NCBI GenBank assembly: GCA_002394665.1
Contig: DGUL01000011.1
Span: forward strand, 30,189-94,188
Length of the DNA stretch: 64,000 bases
Source: Rickettsiales bacterium UBA4311
Lineage (GTDB): Bacteria > Pseudomonadota > Alphaproteobacteria > Rickettsiales > Deianiraeaceae
Direction: 5' to 3'
Shown: positions 18,496 through 26,658 of the stretch, piece after piece
Numbering within the stretch: position 1 is the first letter of the stretch
Layout: the number at the start of each line of letters is the position of its first letter
Position numbers and translations under genes: made by a program
Notes under the pieces: generated by a model
What the model was told of the DNA's origin: nothing
The model's input: only the letters and a program-made list of their open reading frames with translations
Databases searched by the model: none

Positions 18496-18843
18496 TTATT
18501 TCACATCTTCACTTGTATAGTAAATCAAACTTGTTTCGTCGTTTTTGAAATCATCTCCACTTGCAAAAGTTTTATTTGTGTCTTTTGTTATAAATACAAA
18601 ATTTCCATCCAGTTTTTGTGTTTTTTTGTATAAAAAAATCTTGCTATTGTATGTAATTGGTTTGTTTGATAATATATTGCCATTGTTGTCTTCTATTTTA
18701 CAATTCCAGAAATCAAATTTTTCATCGGTGTTTTCATCCATTTTTATTCTTTGTATCTTGAAAATATAGTCATTGTTTTCTACTTGTATTATTCTTTCAA
18801 AATAATCATCAGATTTGTCTGTAAAACCATATTTTAATGCCAC
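18496..18843 (-). CDS. Baseplate plug-like protein
   Basis: A 115-residue beta-rich protein, first gene after box F and directly upstream of the hub gene. Small baseplate plug proteins occupy this place in simple myoviruses, and the alternating pattern (RIIQVENNDYIFKIQRIK, then WNCKIEDNNGNIL) is compatible, but I see no decisive motif. GTG 18843 is the start, 30 bases after box F, matching the spacing of the other units; this supports the choice. Confidence 0.45.
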   Translation of the reverse strand: MALKYGFTDKSDDYFERIIQVENNDYIFKIQRIKMDENTDEKFDFWNCKIEDNNGNILSNKPITYNSKIFLYKKTQKLDGNFVFITKDTNKTFASGDDFKNDETSLIYYTSEDVK

Positions 18844-18873
18844 AATTCAATTAAAATTATTGATTTTATTAAA

Positions 18874-18885
18874 CAAATATAGGGG
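18874..18885 (-). promoter_or_regulatory. Phage promoter-like box F
   Basis: Minus-strand CCCCTATATTTG followed by TTTAATAAAAT, 30 bases upstream of the plug-like gene. It heads the leftward baseplate and methyltransferase unit. Confidence 0.5.
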
Positions 18886-18912
18886 ATACATTTTTATACC
18901 AATTTTGTATTT

Positions 18913-20328
18913 TCAATCGCCATAAAACCCTTTTAAGATTGTATAAGAGCGGTTGATTTTTGGTTTTTCTTCAAGCATATACGTTATTGCATAAACCATA
19001 GCGTCCATTCTATCTGGTGATTTTTCATTTTTTTCTCCAGTATAACTTGTTAGTTCATCTTCAAGAGCCATAAGCTTATGCTCTACAACTCTTCCTTCGC
19101 AATTAAAATCTTGAATGTGTTTTACCTTACCATTAGCATAAGCCACAGCCACCGGTTCTGCTCTTGTCTTTTTGTTGAAAACTGCCCTCACTGTTTTGAT
19201 TGGTATTTGTGGCAAATTGTTATTTTTACAATACATAGATATTCCGCCCGGTATCCAAGAACCTCCTTGATTTACTTCAACGATAACACAATTTGCTTTC
19301 CATTTTTTGTATAAATTAAGAATTATACCGCATACAGCTTCTTCTTTGTATTTTCCGCTCTTATCTTCAAGAACAAAATAATCTTCACCATTTGTCCCGG
19401 CAACTATAATTCCTGTATTATCATTTTCTTTGTTTGTTTCAACGGCAGGATCAACCCCTATTATTACTTGCGACATAATGTTTCGTAGGTTTTCAAGAGG
19501 CCAACCACTCATATAGTGATCATTTGCTTTTATTATACTTTCTTGTGAAAACACAGCACCTTTAACTTCATCTTGGAACACGCCTTTTACAAATCTATCT
19601 CCAAACCCTCTTTCAATCATTGAGGAAATATAATCCGGTGAAATGTTTTGTTGGTTATCAATGGGGTTTAATAATTTCACATAAATATCTCTTTTTATTG
19701 GGACGCCAGAGGAAGGTTCTCTTTTTTCAATAAAGTATTTATAAGTCCAGTGTGCTTTATATGTAGGATTGTAATCATAAAATATCATATTTTTTAAGTT
19801 TTTGCCTCCTATTATTGTTTTTGCTTTTTCAGCGAGACGAGATATTGGTACATTTATTTTATTGTATTCTATTTCGCTACATTCATTAAAATATAGTGTG
19901 CTACATTCAATCCCAAGCACTTTATCAATATGGTTCATTCCAAAAACTTGTATTGTTGAACCATTTTTGAAAGTAATGATCATTCTTGTTCTGTCTATTG
20001 ATGCACTATTAAAAGCACTTTTGAATTGTTGAAAATTTGCTATTTTTGTAAGCAATGTGTCGTTAAAAATACTATTTCTTGCTGATATTGCAGTGTTTCT
20101 AAATATAATGTGATGTGAATATGGTGCTATTATTGCTCTTTGAACTATAAAAATACATATCAACATTGATTTGCCACTTCTGCCACCACCGTATAAACAG
20201 ATGTCTCTATATTGTTTTTGGCGCAAATCATTAAACACTTCTATTTGTTTATTTGTTGGTTTGAATTTGTTTGAATTATAAACGATTTTTTCATTTCTTG
20301 AAAATTTTGTTGTAAATTGAAAATTCAC
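18913..20328 (-). CDS. Terminase large subunit
   Basis: A 471-residue large terminase: the ATPase and nuclease that cuts and packages phage DNA. Walker A is LYGGGRSGKS (residues 45-54); Walker B is TLYFNE (144-149). The C-terminal nuclease begins IGVDPAVETNKENDNTG with its conserved Asp and continues to a DRMDAMVYA helix. A TTG at 20361 could extend the frame by eleven codons, but it lies inside box E'. GTG 20328 is preferred: it gives a 30-base distance from box, as in the neighbouring units. It is alone in its unit and divergent from the gene at 20413. Confidence 0.85.
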   Translation of the reverse strand: MNFQFTTKFSRNEKIVYNSNKFKPTNKQIEVFNDLRQKQYRDICLYGGGRSGKSMLICIFIVQRAIIAPYSHHIIFRNTAISARNSIFNDTLLTKIANFQQFKSAFNSASIDRTRMIITFKNGSTIQVFGMNHIDKVLGIECSTLYFNECSEIEYNKINVPISRLAEKAKTIIGGKNLKNMIFYDYNPTYKAHWTYKYFIEKREPSSGVPIKRDIYVKLLNPIDNQQNISPDYISSMIERGFGDRFVKGVFQDEVKGAVFSQESIIKANDHYMSGWPLENLRNIMSQVIIGVDPAVETNKENDNTGIIVAGTNGEDYFVLEDKSGKYKEEAVCGIILNLYKKWKANCVIVEVNQGGSWIPGGISMYCKNNNLPQIPIKTVRAVFNKKTRAEPVAVAYANGKVKHIQDFNCEGRVVEHKLMALEDELTSYTGEKNEKSPDRMDAMVYAITYMLEEKPKINRSYTILKGFYGD

Positions 20329-20358
20329 AATTTCTTGTGTGTATTCACTTATTATTAT

Positions 20359-20370
20359 CAAACAATAGGC
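20359..20370 (-). promoter_or_regulatory. Phage promoter-like box E' (terminase)
   Basis: Minus-strand GCCTATTGTTTG followed by ATAATAATAAG. It shares its first two bases with the divergent box E, so an AGGCCT palindrome sits at the centre. The terminase GTG is 30 bases downstream. Confidence 0.5.
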
Positions 20371-20380
20371 CTCATATTTG
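20369..20380 (+). promoter_or_regulatory. Phage promoter-like box E
   Basis: Plus-strand GCCTCATATTTG followed by AATATAAAAA, 32 bases before ATG 20413. It is back-to-back with box E' and drives the opposite strand. Confidence 0.5.
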
Positions 20381-20412
20381 AATATAAAAAGTATATTTTA
20401 TTTATAAGCCAT

Positions 20413-20874
20413 ATGTCCGGTGAAGAAATTGCTTATACAGAGGAGGAATTGGAAGTAATAAAAAATGTAAAATCAATAACAAATGACTTTAAACCAATTT
20501 TGGCATCCGAAGAAGAAAGTAAAATGTTGCAAGTGAAAAAAGCAATTAAAGATGCACAAATGAATACACCGGCATATTTGTTTGATACAAGAAAAGAAAA
20601 GCATTTTTATGATTATAATGATGCCGTTGCTTACTATACTTGCTATAAATTGTTTATTTTGAAAAATACAATTTTGTTTTCATTTGCCGGAGAACACAAA
20701 GGTTTGAAAGCTGGCGTTCTTGAAATCAAAAACACTGGTAACGACAATGAAAAATCTTACAAAGACAATTACTATTTTTTAGAATGGAGAAAAATTATTG
20801 ATAAATACAAAAAAATTAAAGGTTGTTTTACTTCTGCTTTTGCAATGACTGGTAGGAGCAATTTTAGATTTTAA
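20413..20874 (+). CDS. Hypothetical phage protein
   Basis: A 153-residue protein of unknown family. It has an acidic N-terminal helix (MSGEEIAYTEEELEV) and a central segment rich in aromatic residues (HFYDYNDAVAYYTCYKL). ATG 20413 is chosen over an upstream in-frame codon because it lies 32 bases after box E. It is followed by the gp10-like gene and so is probably a neck or head-completion protein, but there is no direct evidence. Confidence 0.5.
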   Translation: MSGEEIAYTEEELEVIKNVKSITNDFKPILASEEESKMLQVKKAIKDAQMNTPAYLFDTRKEKHFYDYNDAVAYYTCYKLFILKNTILFSFAGEHKGLKAGVLEIKNTGNDNEKSYKDNYYFLEWRKIIDKYKKIKGCFTSAFAMTGRSNFRF

Positions 20875-20875
20875 T

Positions 20876-21373
20876 ATGTCGCAAAATACAGCCATTAAAG
20901 ACACAGATATTGGTTATAGTAAAATAAGAAAATTGATTGCTGACATAACAAAAACAGAGGTAAAAGCCGGATGGTTTGAAAAAGGGAAGAATACAAACAG
21001 AAAATCAAAAGGAAACATAAAAAATAATCATCTTGCTATAATTCACGAATATGGTGTTGAAAAAAAAGGAAAGGTTATAATTCCTGAGAGACCATTTGCT
21101 GGACCAAGTTTCAAGAGAAATAAACAAAATTATGAGAAAATTATAAACAATACAATAAGTGGCACTTGGCATAAAAATGATATTTCTTATTTCAATGAAA
21201 GTGTAAAAAAAATTGGATTAAAAGTAAAACAAGACCAGCAAACAGAAATAAGAAAACTCAAAACTCCGCGTCTGAAAGATGCTACAATAAAAAGAAAAGG
21301 CAGTTCAAAATTGTTGATAGACACCGGGCAATTATTGAATAGCAATGAATTTCAAGTAATCAAAAAGAAGTAA
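20876..21373 (+). CDS. Head-tail completion protein (HK97 gp10/virion morphogenesis-like)
   Basis: A 165-residue protein matching small neck proteins of the gp10/virion-morphogenesis group. Hallmarks are TEVKAGWFEKGKN near the start, IIHEYGVEKKGKVIIPERPFAGPSF reading as E-Y-G ... I-P-x-R-P-F, and the C-terminal SSKLLIDTGQLLNS. Such proteins complete the tail or the tail-head junction. It ends one base before the stop of the leftward DUF2612 gene, so the units converge. Confidence 0.75.
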   Translation: MSQNTAIKDTDIGYSKIRKLIADITKTEVKAGWFEKGKNTNRKSKGNIKNNHLAIIHEYGVEKKGKVIIPERPFAGPSFKRNKQNYEKIINNTISGTWHKNDISYFNESVKKIGLKVKQDQQTEIRKLKTPRLKDATIKRKGSSKLLIDTGQLLNSNEFQVIKKK

Positions 21374-22006
21374 TTACACAACATCAACTTCTGTAAATTG
21401 TGAAGCACATAAAAAAGTATTGTTCGCTATTATAGGTTCACCATTAGCAAATAAAATAGTTCCATATTGAGGTGGGTTTGTGTTTATTATTGAAATAACA
21501 TTCTCACCAACAGCATAATATACTTTCAAATGCACACCGTTCGCTATCATTTGTTTCATTGCTGAAAAATCTGTTGATTGTGGTTCTGTTGGAAAGCTTG
21601 CATATAGTGCTATTGTGTTGTATTTCTCTTCCGAATAAAAACACTGACTGCAATTATAAAGTTGTTTGAATGAGTTAATCACGCTATTTGCCGTTGTTGG
21701 CGGCTCTTTAGCATTTATTGTTCTTTTAATTTCTTGTCTATATTGCTCGTCTTCAAGTAATCTTCTACCACAAAACATATTTCCACCAATTATATCAAGT
21801 GAATAGCTAATAGCAGTTTCTATATCAAAATTTATAGAACTTGTTTCAAAAACTTCACTTATACATATAGCAATCAAACAAGCAATAGCTTCAGCATTCC
21901 GTTTGTTTTTCAAAAAACAAGGCAAGCTATTACAAGCATATTTACATTGTTGTAAAGCCCATTCTGATATTCCAAGATTTCTTAATTCTTCCTCTGTAAT
22001 AATCAT
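21374..22006 (-). CDS. Baseplate wedge protein (DUF2612-like)
   Basis: A 210-residue protein that follows the J-like wedge gene, the usual place of DUF2612 baseplate proteins. The conserved GRRLLEDEQYRQEIKRTI segment (FR-x-L-L type) and the later region TANSVINSFKQLYN fit that family, as does the beta-rich C-terminus. It overlaps the upstream gene by four bases (ATGA-type coupling) and ends the leftward wedge unit. It would complete the wedge and bear the fibre network. Confidence 0.65.
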   Translation of the reverse strand: MIITEEELRNLGISEWALQQCKYACNSLPCFLKNKRNAEAIACLIAICISEVFETSSINFDIETAISYSLDIIGGNMFCGRRLLEDEQYRQEIKRTINAKEPPTTANSVINSFKQLYNCSQCFYSEEKYNTIALYASFPTEPQSTDFSAMKQMIANGVHLKVYYAVGENVISIINTNPPQYGTILFANGEPIIANNTFLCASQFTEVDVV

Positions 22007-23514
22007 AAATTACTATTGAAAATATCAACTTGAATTCTACTTATATCAAACACAACATTTTCATCCTCGCCGATAACAATTTCTTCGTCTGTCCAATCAC
22101 TTTCTATTGGTTGAATACTTGGGTTTGAAGTTGTTGCAATTTCTACTTCTATTTTACCTATTGCAGTTGTCAAATAAGAACATATTGCAGTGATAATATA
22201 GCAAGGTGTAAATTCTTGTCCTATTTCGTGCTTTTTTACATAATCGCTATTCATAATTGCTATTTTTGCTCCTTCTTCATAAGAAGTTGGTATTGTAATG
22301 TCGTTTGTTTTGTATAGTTTAACTTTAATAAATGCATATTTTTGAACTGGTCTTGAAAATTTTACAATATGTGAAACTCCATTTGTATCAATTACCTCAG
22401 CACTGCTATTTCCAGTTGTTGAAACACCGGCTGATTTTATATCAAAAATTGTTTGTGCTATTTTATTGTCATCACCACCATAAACTACACTTTTTATTCC
22501 ATAAATGTTTGTGGTTGTTTCATCTGGTTTTGTTATTGTCGCTATTACTTCCTCTCCAACTTTTGCAACAGAAACACCCGGCAAAGCAAGTAAAGCGTTT
22601 CTTATTGCAACTTCTGTTGCATATTTATTATTGCTATTCATATAACTATTTGCTCTTGCTTTTAGTTCGGCATCTGTCTCTTCGTCTCTACCAATAGAAC
22701 CAGCAACTGGATTATTTATACTATGTAAACCACTTATTAAAGTTATAGGTGTGTTTATTGTGTTTTTTTCAACTTCAACAGCTCCAGTTTCAACTGCAAA
22801 AAATTCACCAACGGAACTTATTTCACCAAATTCATAATTTGCTTCAAATGTGCAAGAAAAAGTATCAATAGGTGAAATTGAATATATTTTTAATTGCTCT
22901 TCAACAACTATTGCCGTCACTTTTTGATTTATTGAAGTTGTATTGTTTATTGTTGTTGCCATTTCAAGCAAAACCTCCGCTATTGTTGGCTCATCCTCCA
23001 AATCTTCCTCTGTAATTTCTTTACTGATTTTTACACTATCAATAGTTATTGAATAATCACCGGCGACAAGCTCTGGAATTGTCAAAATAGCACTTACACA
23101 TTCCAAATTTGATATTTTGTAATCTATTTTGTTTGTAAAAACATCATTTGTTAAAGGATTTTTGATTTGTGTGCCGTTTTCAATAATTGTGTTGTTGTCG
23201 CCTGTCATTACCTCTTTTACAGAACTTATTTGTTGTTGTATTCTTGTCATTGGTATTGTTGCAACAATGTCATCAAGAGCCATATTATTAGCATTTGCTA
23301 TTGTGGATTGTTTTACTTTATATGCCTCTCTTTCGTAACATCTTTTGAGAACATCGCCAAGTAATTTTATGTATATTTCTTTTATTGAGTATTCTTCATA
23401 GTTTGTCGGTATATTTAAACCTTCTGCGACGCTTATAATAAGTGATTGTATTTCTTGGTCTTTCGGTGTAATATAACCATTTTCTGTCAAACCAAAATCT
23501 TCAAAAGTAGCCAT
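22003..23514 (-). CDS. Baseplate J/gp47-like wedge protein
   Basis: A 503-residue baseplate wedge protein of the gpJ/gp47 group. N-terminal helices (SLIISVAEGLNIPTNYEE, KIYIKLLGDVLKRCYEREA-like stretch) are followed by an IENGTQIKNPLTNDVF beta region. Later there is a diagnostic GRDEETDAELKARANSY and ALLALPGVSVAKVGE segment, plus a C-terminal beta domain. The protein forms the wedge ring with gp25- and DUF2612-like partners, both of which flank it. ATG 23514 is nine bases after the upstream stop. Confidence 0.8.
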   Translation of the reverse strand: MATFEDFGLTENGYITPKDQEIQSLIISVAEGLNIPTNYEEYSIKEIYIKLLGDVLKRCYEREAYKVKQSTIANANNMALDDIVATIPMTRIQQQISSVKEVMTGDNNTIIENGTQIKNPLTNDVFTNKIDYKISNLECVSAILTIPELVAGDYSITIDSVKISKEITEEDLEDEPTIAEVLLEMATTINNTTSINQKVTAIVVEEQLKIYSISPIDTFSCTFEANYEFGEISSVGEFFAVETGAVEVEKNTINTPITLISGLHSINNPVAGSIGRDEETDAELKARANSYMNSNNKYATEVAIRNALLALPGVSVAKVGEEVIATITKPDETTTNIYGIKSVVYGGDDNKIAQTIFDIKSAGVSTTGNSSAEVIDTNGVSHIVKFSRPVQKYAFIKVKLYKTNDITIPTSYEEGAKIAIMNSDYVKKHEIGQEFTPCYIITAICSYLTTAIGKIEVEIATTSNPSIQPIESDWTDEEIVIGEDENVVFDISRIQVDIFNSNL

Positions 23515-23522
23515 ATTAAAAA

Positions 23523-23891
23523 CTAATGCACATAACCATCGCTTGTTATACTTATATTTTCACCATTATTTAGCAAAATATCAAAATACAAATATAATTG
23601 CTTTTGGTGATTGTTTACGTTTTTTATTTCGTAATTCGTTATATTTACTTTTTTCACTCCTTCCACTTTTTGCAATTCACTTGTAATTGAGTTGAAAAAA
23701 GAAATATAATCGTGTGGATATGTTTTTAATATGTAATCTGTAAATAAATGTCCTATTGTTGTATCATATTTCCAACCACCTTTCCCAGTTTTCAATCTCA
23801 TCAAAATATGTTGTTTTATTTCTTCTGTCCCAGACACATAATTTGAAAAATCAATATCTCCATCAGTATTTAATTTATAATCGTAGGACAT
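23523..23891 (-). CDS. Baseplate wedge protein (gp25/Mu gp46-like)
   Basis: A 122-residue protein, first of the leftward wedge unit. Its pattern, with GTEEIKQHILMRLKTGKGGW (a helix-turn before a GE-W type motif) and YDTTIGHLF, matches gp25/W-like lysozyme-fold wedge proteins without catalytic function. ATG 23891 is 32 bases downstream of box C'. The order gp25-J-DUF2612 is the standard wedge operon. Confidence 0.7.
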   Translation of the reverse strand: MSYDYKLNTDGDIDFSNYVSGTEEIKQHILMRLKTGKGGWKYDTTIGHLFTDYILKTYPHDYISFFNSITSELQKVEGVKKVNITNYEIKNVNNHQKQLYLYFDILLNNGENISITSDGYVH

Positions 23892-23923
23892 ATATTATAT
23901 TGTTTTTTAGTCAAAGTAAAAAA

Positions 23924-23935
23924 CAAATACGAGGG
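23924..23935 (-). promoter_or_regulatory. Phage promoter-like box C' (wedge unit)
   Basis: Minus-strand CCCTCGTATTTG followed by a T-run, 32 bases upstream of the gp25-like gene. With box C it forms a nearly perfect inverted repeat around TA (23924-23949, one mismatch), so one site drives both directions. Confidence 0.6.
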
Positions 23936-23937
23936 TA

Positions 23938-23949
23938 CCCTCTTATTTG
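23938..23949 (+). promoter_or_regulatory. Phage promoter-like box C (fibre and lysis unit)
   Basis: CCCTCTTATTTG, identical to box A, followed after five bases by TATAAT (23954-23959). The fibre ATG is 31 bases downstream. Paired with box C' on the other strand. Confidence 0.6.
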
Positions 23950-23980
23950 AAAAATATAATAAAAAAAAAGCAATTTAGTG

Positions 23981-25081
23981 ATGGCACAACAAGGTGTTGA
24001 TATTTTACATTTACCGGAAACAACAACAACTAATGAAAATGATGCTATTGTAAAACAAAATGAAGCAACAACATTGACTGAAAAGATAAAAGTGAGTAAT
24101 TTTTTCAATTTTATTAAAACACAGTTAAACATTATTACAAGTATACTTTCAACAAGTTCAAATAATGAAATTCCAACGGCAAAGGCGGTTATTGATTTTG
24201 CAACAGAAGAAATAAGAAAAAATGCATCAACTTTTAGAGGCAGTTGGAATAATTGGACGAGTGTTCCAAGCGATTATACTTTATATCCCGCAGATATTAG
24301 TGGCAACAAAAAACCAGAAATAAATGATATTATTATTATAAATGATGCAAGTGATTATACAGAAGAAACTTTAACAGGAACTTGGAGGTTTAGATATGCC
24401 GGTGAATGGGACACAGACGGCAAAGACGGTTGGGTAAAAGAATATCAAATTGAGGTTGATATGGAAGAATATGTAGAAAAAACTACCACAATAGCAGGGA
24501 TAGATTTACAAGACAATATAACAGCACAAGAATTGGAGACAGGTATAAACAAACAAACTTCAATAACCAGTTCTTCAACAAACAGCCAATTAGGAAGTGC
24601 AAAGGCAGTTTATGATTTATTAAAAAATTATATTGTCGCACAATTTGATAGAGAGCATCCTGTAAATAGTACATATATACAAACGCCAGGATGTCCTGAC
24701 CCTAATACAGCATTTAATGATGATTTTATAACATCTACTTGGCAAAAAGACACTATATATGACAATAAAGCATTATGGGTAGATAGCACTAAGACAGCTG
24801 GAACATCAATAGCAGGTGGATTGCCAAACATAACAGGTGCAGTTTTTGCAAGAAACGTTAACCTATATTATGGTTTTATATCAAACTCATCAGGTGCAAT
24901 ACAAGATGGTGCTTTTTACACACAAGGGGATGGCGTATTCACACAAATGATAAAATATGGTGAAAATGCCGCTTCTGGTCCAACACGATTTGATGCTTCA
25001 AAAAGTAATAATACATATGGTAAAACAACAATAGTTAGACCAGAAAGTTTTTCAGTAGTAGTTTGGAAGAGAGTTAGTTAG
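23981..25081 (+). CDS. Tail fibre / receptor-binding protein
   Basis: A 366-residue protein with a repeated helical pattern in its N-terminal half (SSNNEIPTAKAVIDFATE and SSTNSQLGSAKAVYDLLK, similar to each other). A carbohydrate-binding-like insert, FRGSWNNWTSVPSDYTLYPA, follows. The C-terminus has GLPNITGAVFARN and ends TTIVRPESFSVVVWKRVS, the RPE-x-x-x-V-x-W-x-R pattern typical of fibre tips and collar-domain proteins. It is the first gene after box C. GTG 23978 is next to ATG 23981, and the ATG is preferred. Confidence 0.75.
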   Translation: MAQQGVDILHLPETTTTNENDAIVKQNEATTLTEKIKVSNFFNFIKTQLNIITSILSTSSNNEIPTAKAVIDFATEEIRKNASTFRGSWNNWTSVPSDYTLYPADISGNKKPEINDIIIINDASDYTEETLTGTWRFRYAGEWDTDGKDGWVKEYQIEVDMEEYVEKTTTIAGIDLQDNITAQELETGINKQTSITSSSTNSQLGSAKAVYDLLKNYIVAQFDREHPVNSTYIQTPGCPDPNTAFNDDFITSTWQKDTIYDNKALWVDSTKTAGTSIAGGLPNITGAVFARNVNLYYGFISNSSGAIQDGAFYTQGDGVFTQMIKYGENAASGPTRFDASKSNNTYGKTTIVRPESFSVVVWKRVS

Positions 25082-25082
25082 T

Positions 25083-25685
25083 ATGATCATATTAAAAGCA
25101 ATTATAAAAGAGTATACAAAAGAGTTGTGTTTTCAAATAGAAGAAGGTGGTGTTTTTACAATAACACCTAATGAAACGACTGAGTGTTATCAAAAACTAT
25201 ATGATGAAGCATTAAAAGAATACACACAACATAAAAATAAGTATGAGACAATAGATGAAGAAAAAGAATACATTAAACAATTTTCTGCAGAAGAATATCA
25301 AAATATAAAAAAACAACAAAAACTAAAAGAAAATGAGAACAACGCAGATATACAAACACAAAATGCTACAACAGCAACTGGGATTTCATTAAAAACAGAA
25401 GAAAAAATAAGTTTTTTTGGCAAAGTTGCTGTAAATATTATAACTTCTTTTTATGAAAATGATGAAAATTTCAAGAAAATTTTACAAGGAATGAAAAATG
25501 TAAAGTATTGCAACGAAGACAATGAAGTTATTGAATTGACACCAGAACAACAATTACAAACAATTAAAGAACTTGTTGAAAAAGATGACGCAATATGGAA
25601 TGAAAGATATATTGAAAACATAAAGAAAATAGAGGAGTGTAAAAGTGCAGAAGAATTGGATAAATTGAAGATAAATTATGAATAA
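25083..25685 (+). CDS. Fibre-associated protein, possible assembly chaperone
   Basis: A 200-residue hydrophilic helical protein starting two bases after the fibre stop. No family is recognised. It is acidic, with lysine-rich linkers and a C-terminal helix (AIWNERYIENIKKIEECKSA). Phages often place a fibre assembly chaperone here, so that is the natural guess, but sequence does not prove it. Confidence 0.45.
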   Translation: MIILKAIIKEYTKELCFQIEEGGVFTITPNETTECYQKLYDEALKEYTQHKNKYETIDEEKEYIKQFSAEEYQNIKKQQKLKENENNADIQTQNATTATGISLKTEEKISFFGKVAVNIITSFYENDENFKKILQGMKNVKYCNEDNEVIELTPEQQLQTIKELVEKDDAIWNERYIENIKKIEECKSAEELDKLKINYE

Positions 25686-25686
25686 A

Positions 25687-25758
25687 ATGCTTATGTATAA
25701 CATTATTGTTTGTGCGATTTACATCTTTATTTTATTTTTGTTATTTATTGTGTTATGA
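25687..25758 (+). CDS. 23-residue hydrophobic peptide
   Basis: A tiny frame, ATG 25687 to TGA 25758, almost entirely membrane-like: a single predicted transmembrane segment (IIVCAIYIFILFLLFIVL). Its TGA overlaps the next start (ATGA), and that next peptide overlaps the endolysin start, so three frames are chained. Such tight coupling in a lysis region suggests a real small protein, perhaps a holin-associated peptide or antiholin, although size leaves room for chance. Confidence 0.4.
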   Translation: MLMYNIIVCAIYIFILFLLFIVL

Positions 25759-25829
25759 CAGAAGATTTTGAAAAGAAAATGAAGAATTTTTGTTTTAATT
25801 GTTATGTTGTTTTAATATTTTTTTTATGA
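25755..25829 (+). CDS. 24-residue membrane peptide coupled to endolysin
   Basis: ATG 25755 to TGA 25829. A charged N-terminal part (MTEDFEKKMKN) precedes one hydrophobic segment (FCFNCYVVLIFFL). Its stop overlaps the endolysin ATG at 25826. The U-rich leader TTATTTATTGTGTTATG resembles those of other phage genes here. It may be a leader peptide or a small lysis factor. Confidence 0.4.
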   Translation: MTEDFEKKMKNFCFNCYVVLIFFL

Positions 25830-26293
25830 AGAGCGTTCCGCAATGTGCTGTTGATTTTATCAAAAAATGGGAAGGTTATAGTGAAAAAGCATATAAATGT
25901 CCAGCAGGACAAATCACTATTGGTTATGGTATTTCTTATCGTCAAGGAACAATACCTGTAAAAGAAGGCGAAACAACAACAAGAGAAAAAGCAGAGGAAG
26001 ATTTAAGAGAATATCTTAAATGTGTTTGTTATCAACAAGTTGAGGATATTGAAAAAGCACTCGGCAGAGAACTTACAGATAATGAAAAAACAGCAATTTT
26101 GAGCGTTAGTTATAATGTTTGTAGACCAATTTTTCATAATAGTAAATGTAAAAAATACATTATGTATGGCAATGTAAGTCGTGCTTGTAAAGAGTGGGAT
26201 TGGGGTGTAAGAGATGTTAGATGCCCCGGTTTGAAAAAGAGAAGAAATGAGGAAATAGAATTGTTTTATGGAGTTAAAGGGTATTGGAAATGA
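25826..26293 (+). CDS. Endolysin, GH24 lysozyme with Glu-Cys-Thr triad
   Basis: A 155-residue muramidase. The GH24 (T4-lysozyme/R21 type) signature is near the N-terminus: WEGYSEKAYKCPAGQITIGYG, in which Glu16, Cys25 and Thr31 occupy the E-x8-D/C-x5-T catalytic positions. The usual Asp is replaced by Cys, a variant known from other phage lysozymes. LTDNEKTAILSVSYNV and the C-terminal RRNEEIELFYG helix also fit. It degrades peptidoglycan at lysis. No signal peptide is seen, so release depends on holins. ATG 25826 follows two coupled tiny frames, and its TGA overlaps the next gene. A decayed copy of its C-terminus lies at 28882-29031. Confidence 0.85.
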   Translation: MKSVPQCAVDFIKKWEGYSEKAYKCPAGQITIGYGISYRQGTIPVKEGETTTREKAEEDLREYLKCVCYQQVEDIEKALGRELTDNEKTAILSVSYNVCRPIFHNSKCKKYIMYGNVSRACKEWDWGVRDVRCPGLKKRRNEEIELFYGVKGYWK

Positions 26294-26658
26294 ATAGTGA
26301 GAAAACCATAAACTTTGATGGTGTTGATAAAATACTGGCTACCTTACAAAAGGCTAATAAGAAAAGTTGTAAGTTTAACAAAGAAAAAGAACTTATTTCC
26401 CTACTCAAAACAATTTTATGGCCACTATTAGGGTTTGTTTTTGTAATTTTAACTTTAATGTTGTTTGGTGTAGGTAATGGTTATAAATATGCAACAGATT
26501 TGATAAAAGAGACGACAAGAAATGTAATCCCTACTGCTTTGTCTATTACTTCTTTGATTGTTGGATATTTTGTTGGCAAATCTTCTAAACCAGATAAAAA
26601 TACAATAACAAATAGTCAAAATAATGCTGAAGAGTGTGAAAATGTTGAAAATGTATGA
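26290..26658 (+). CDS. Small membrane protein, holin-like
   Basis: A 122-residue protein starting at the ATG that overlaps the endolysin stop (ATGA). Two hydrophobic segments are visible (ILWPLLGFVFVILTLMLFG and a weaker ALSITSLIVGYFVG), followed by a hydrophilic lysine/asparagine-rich tail. Size, topology and place next to the endolysin suggest a holin or antiholin; there is no sequence family evidence. Confidence 0.5.
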   Translation: MNSEKTINFDGVDKILATLQKANKKSCKFNKEKELISLLKTILWPLLGFVFVILTLMLFGVGNGYKYATDLIKETTRNVIPTALSITSLIVGYFVGKSSKPDKNTITNSQNNAEECENVENV

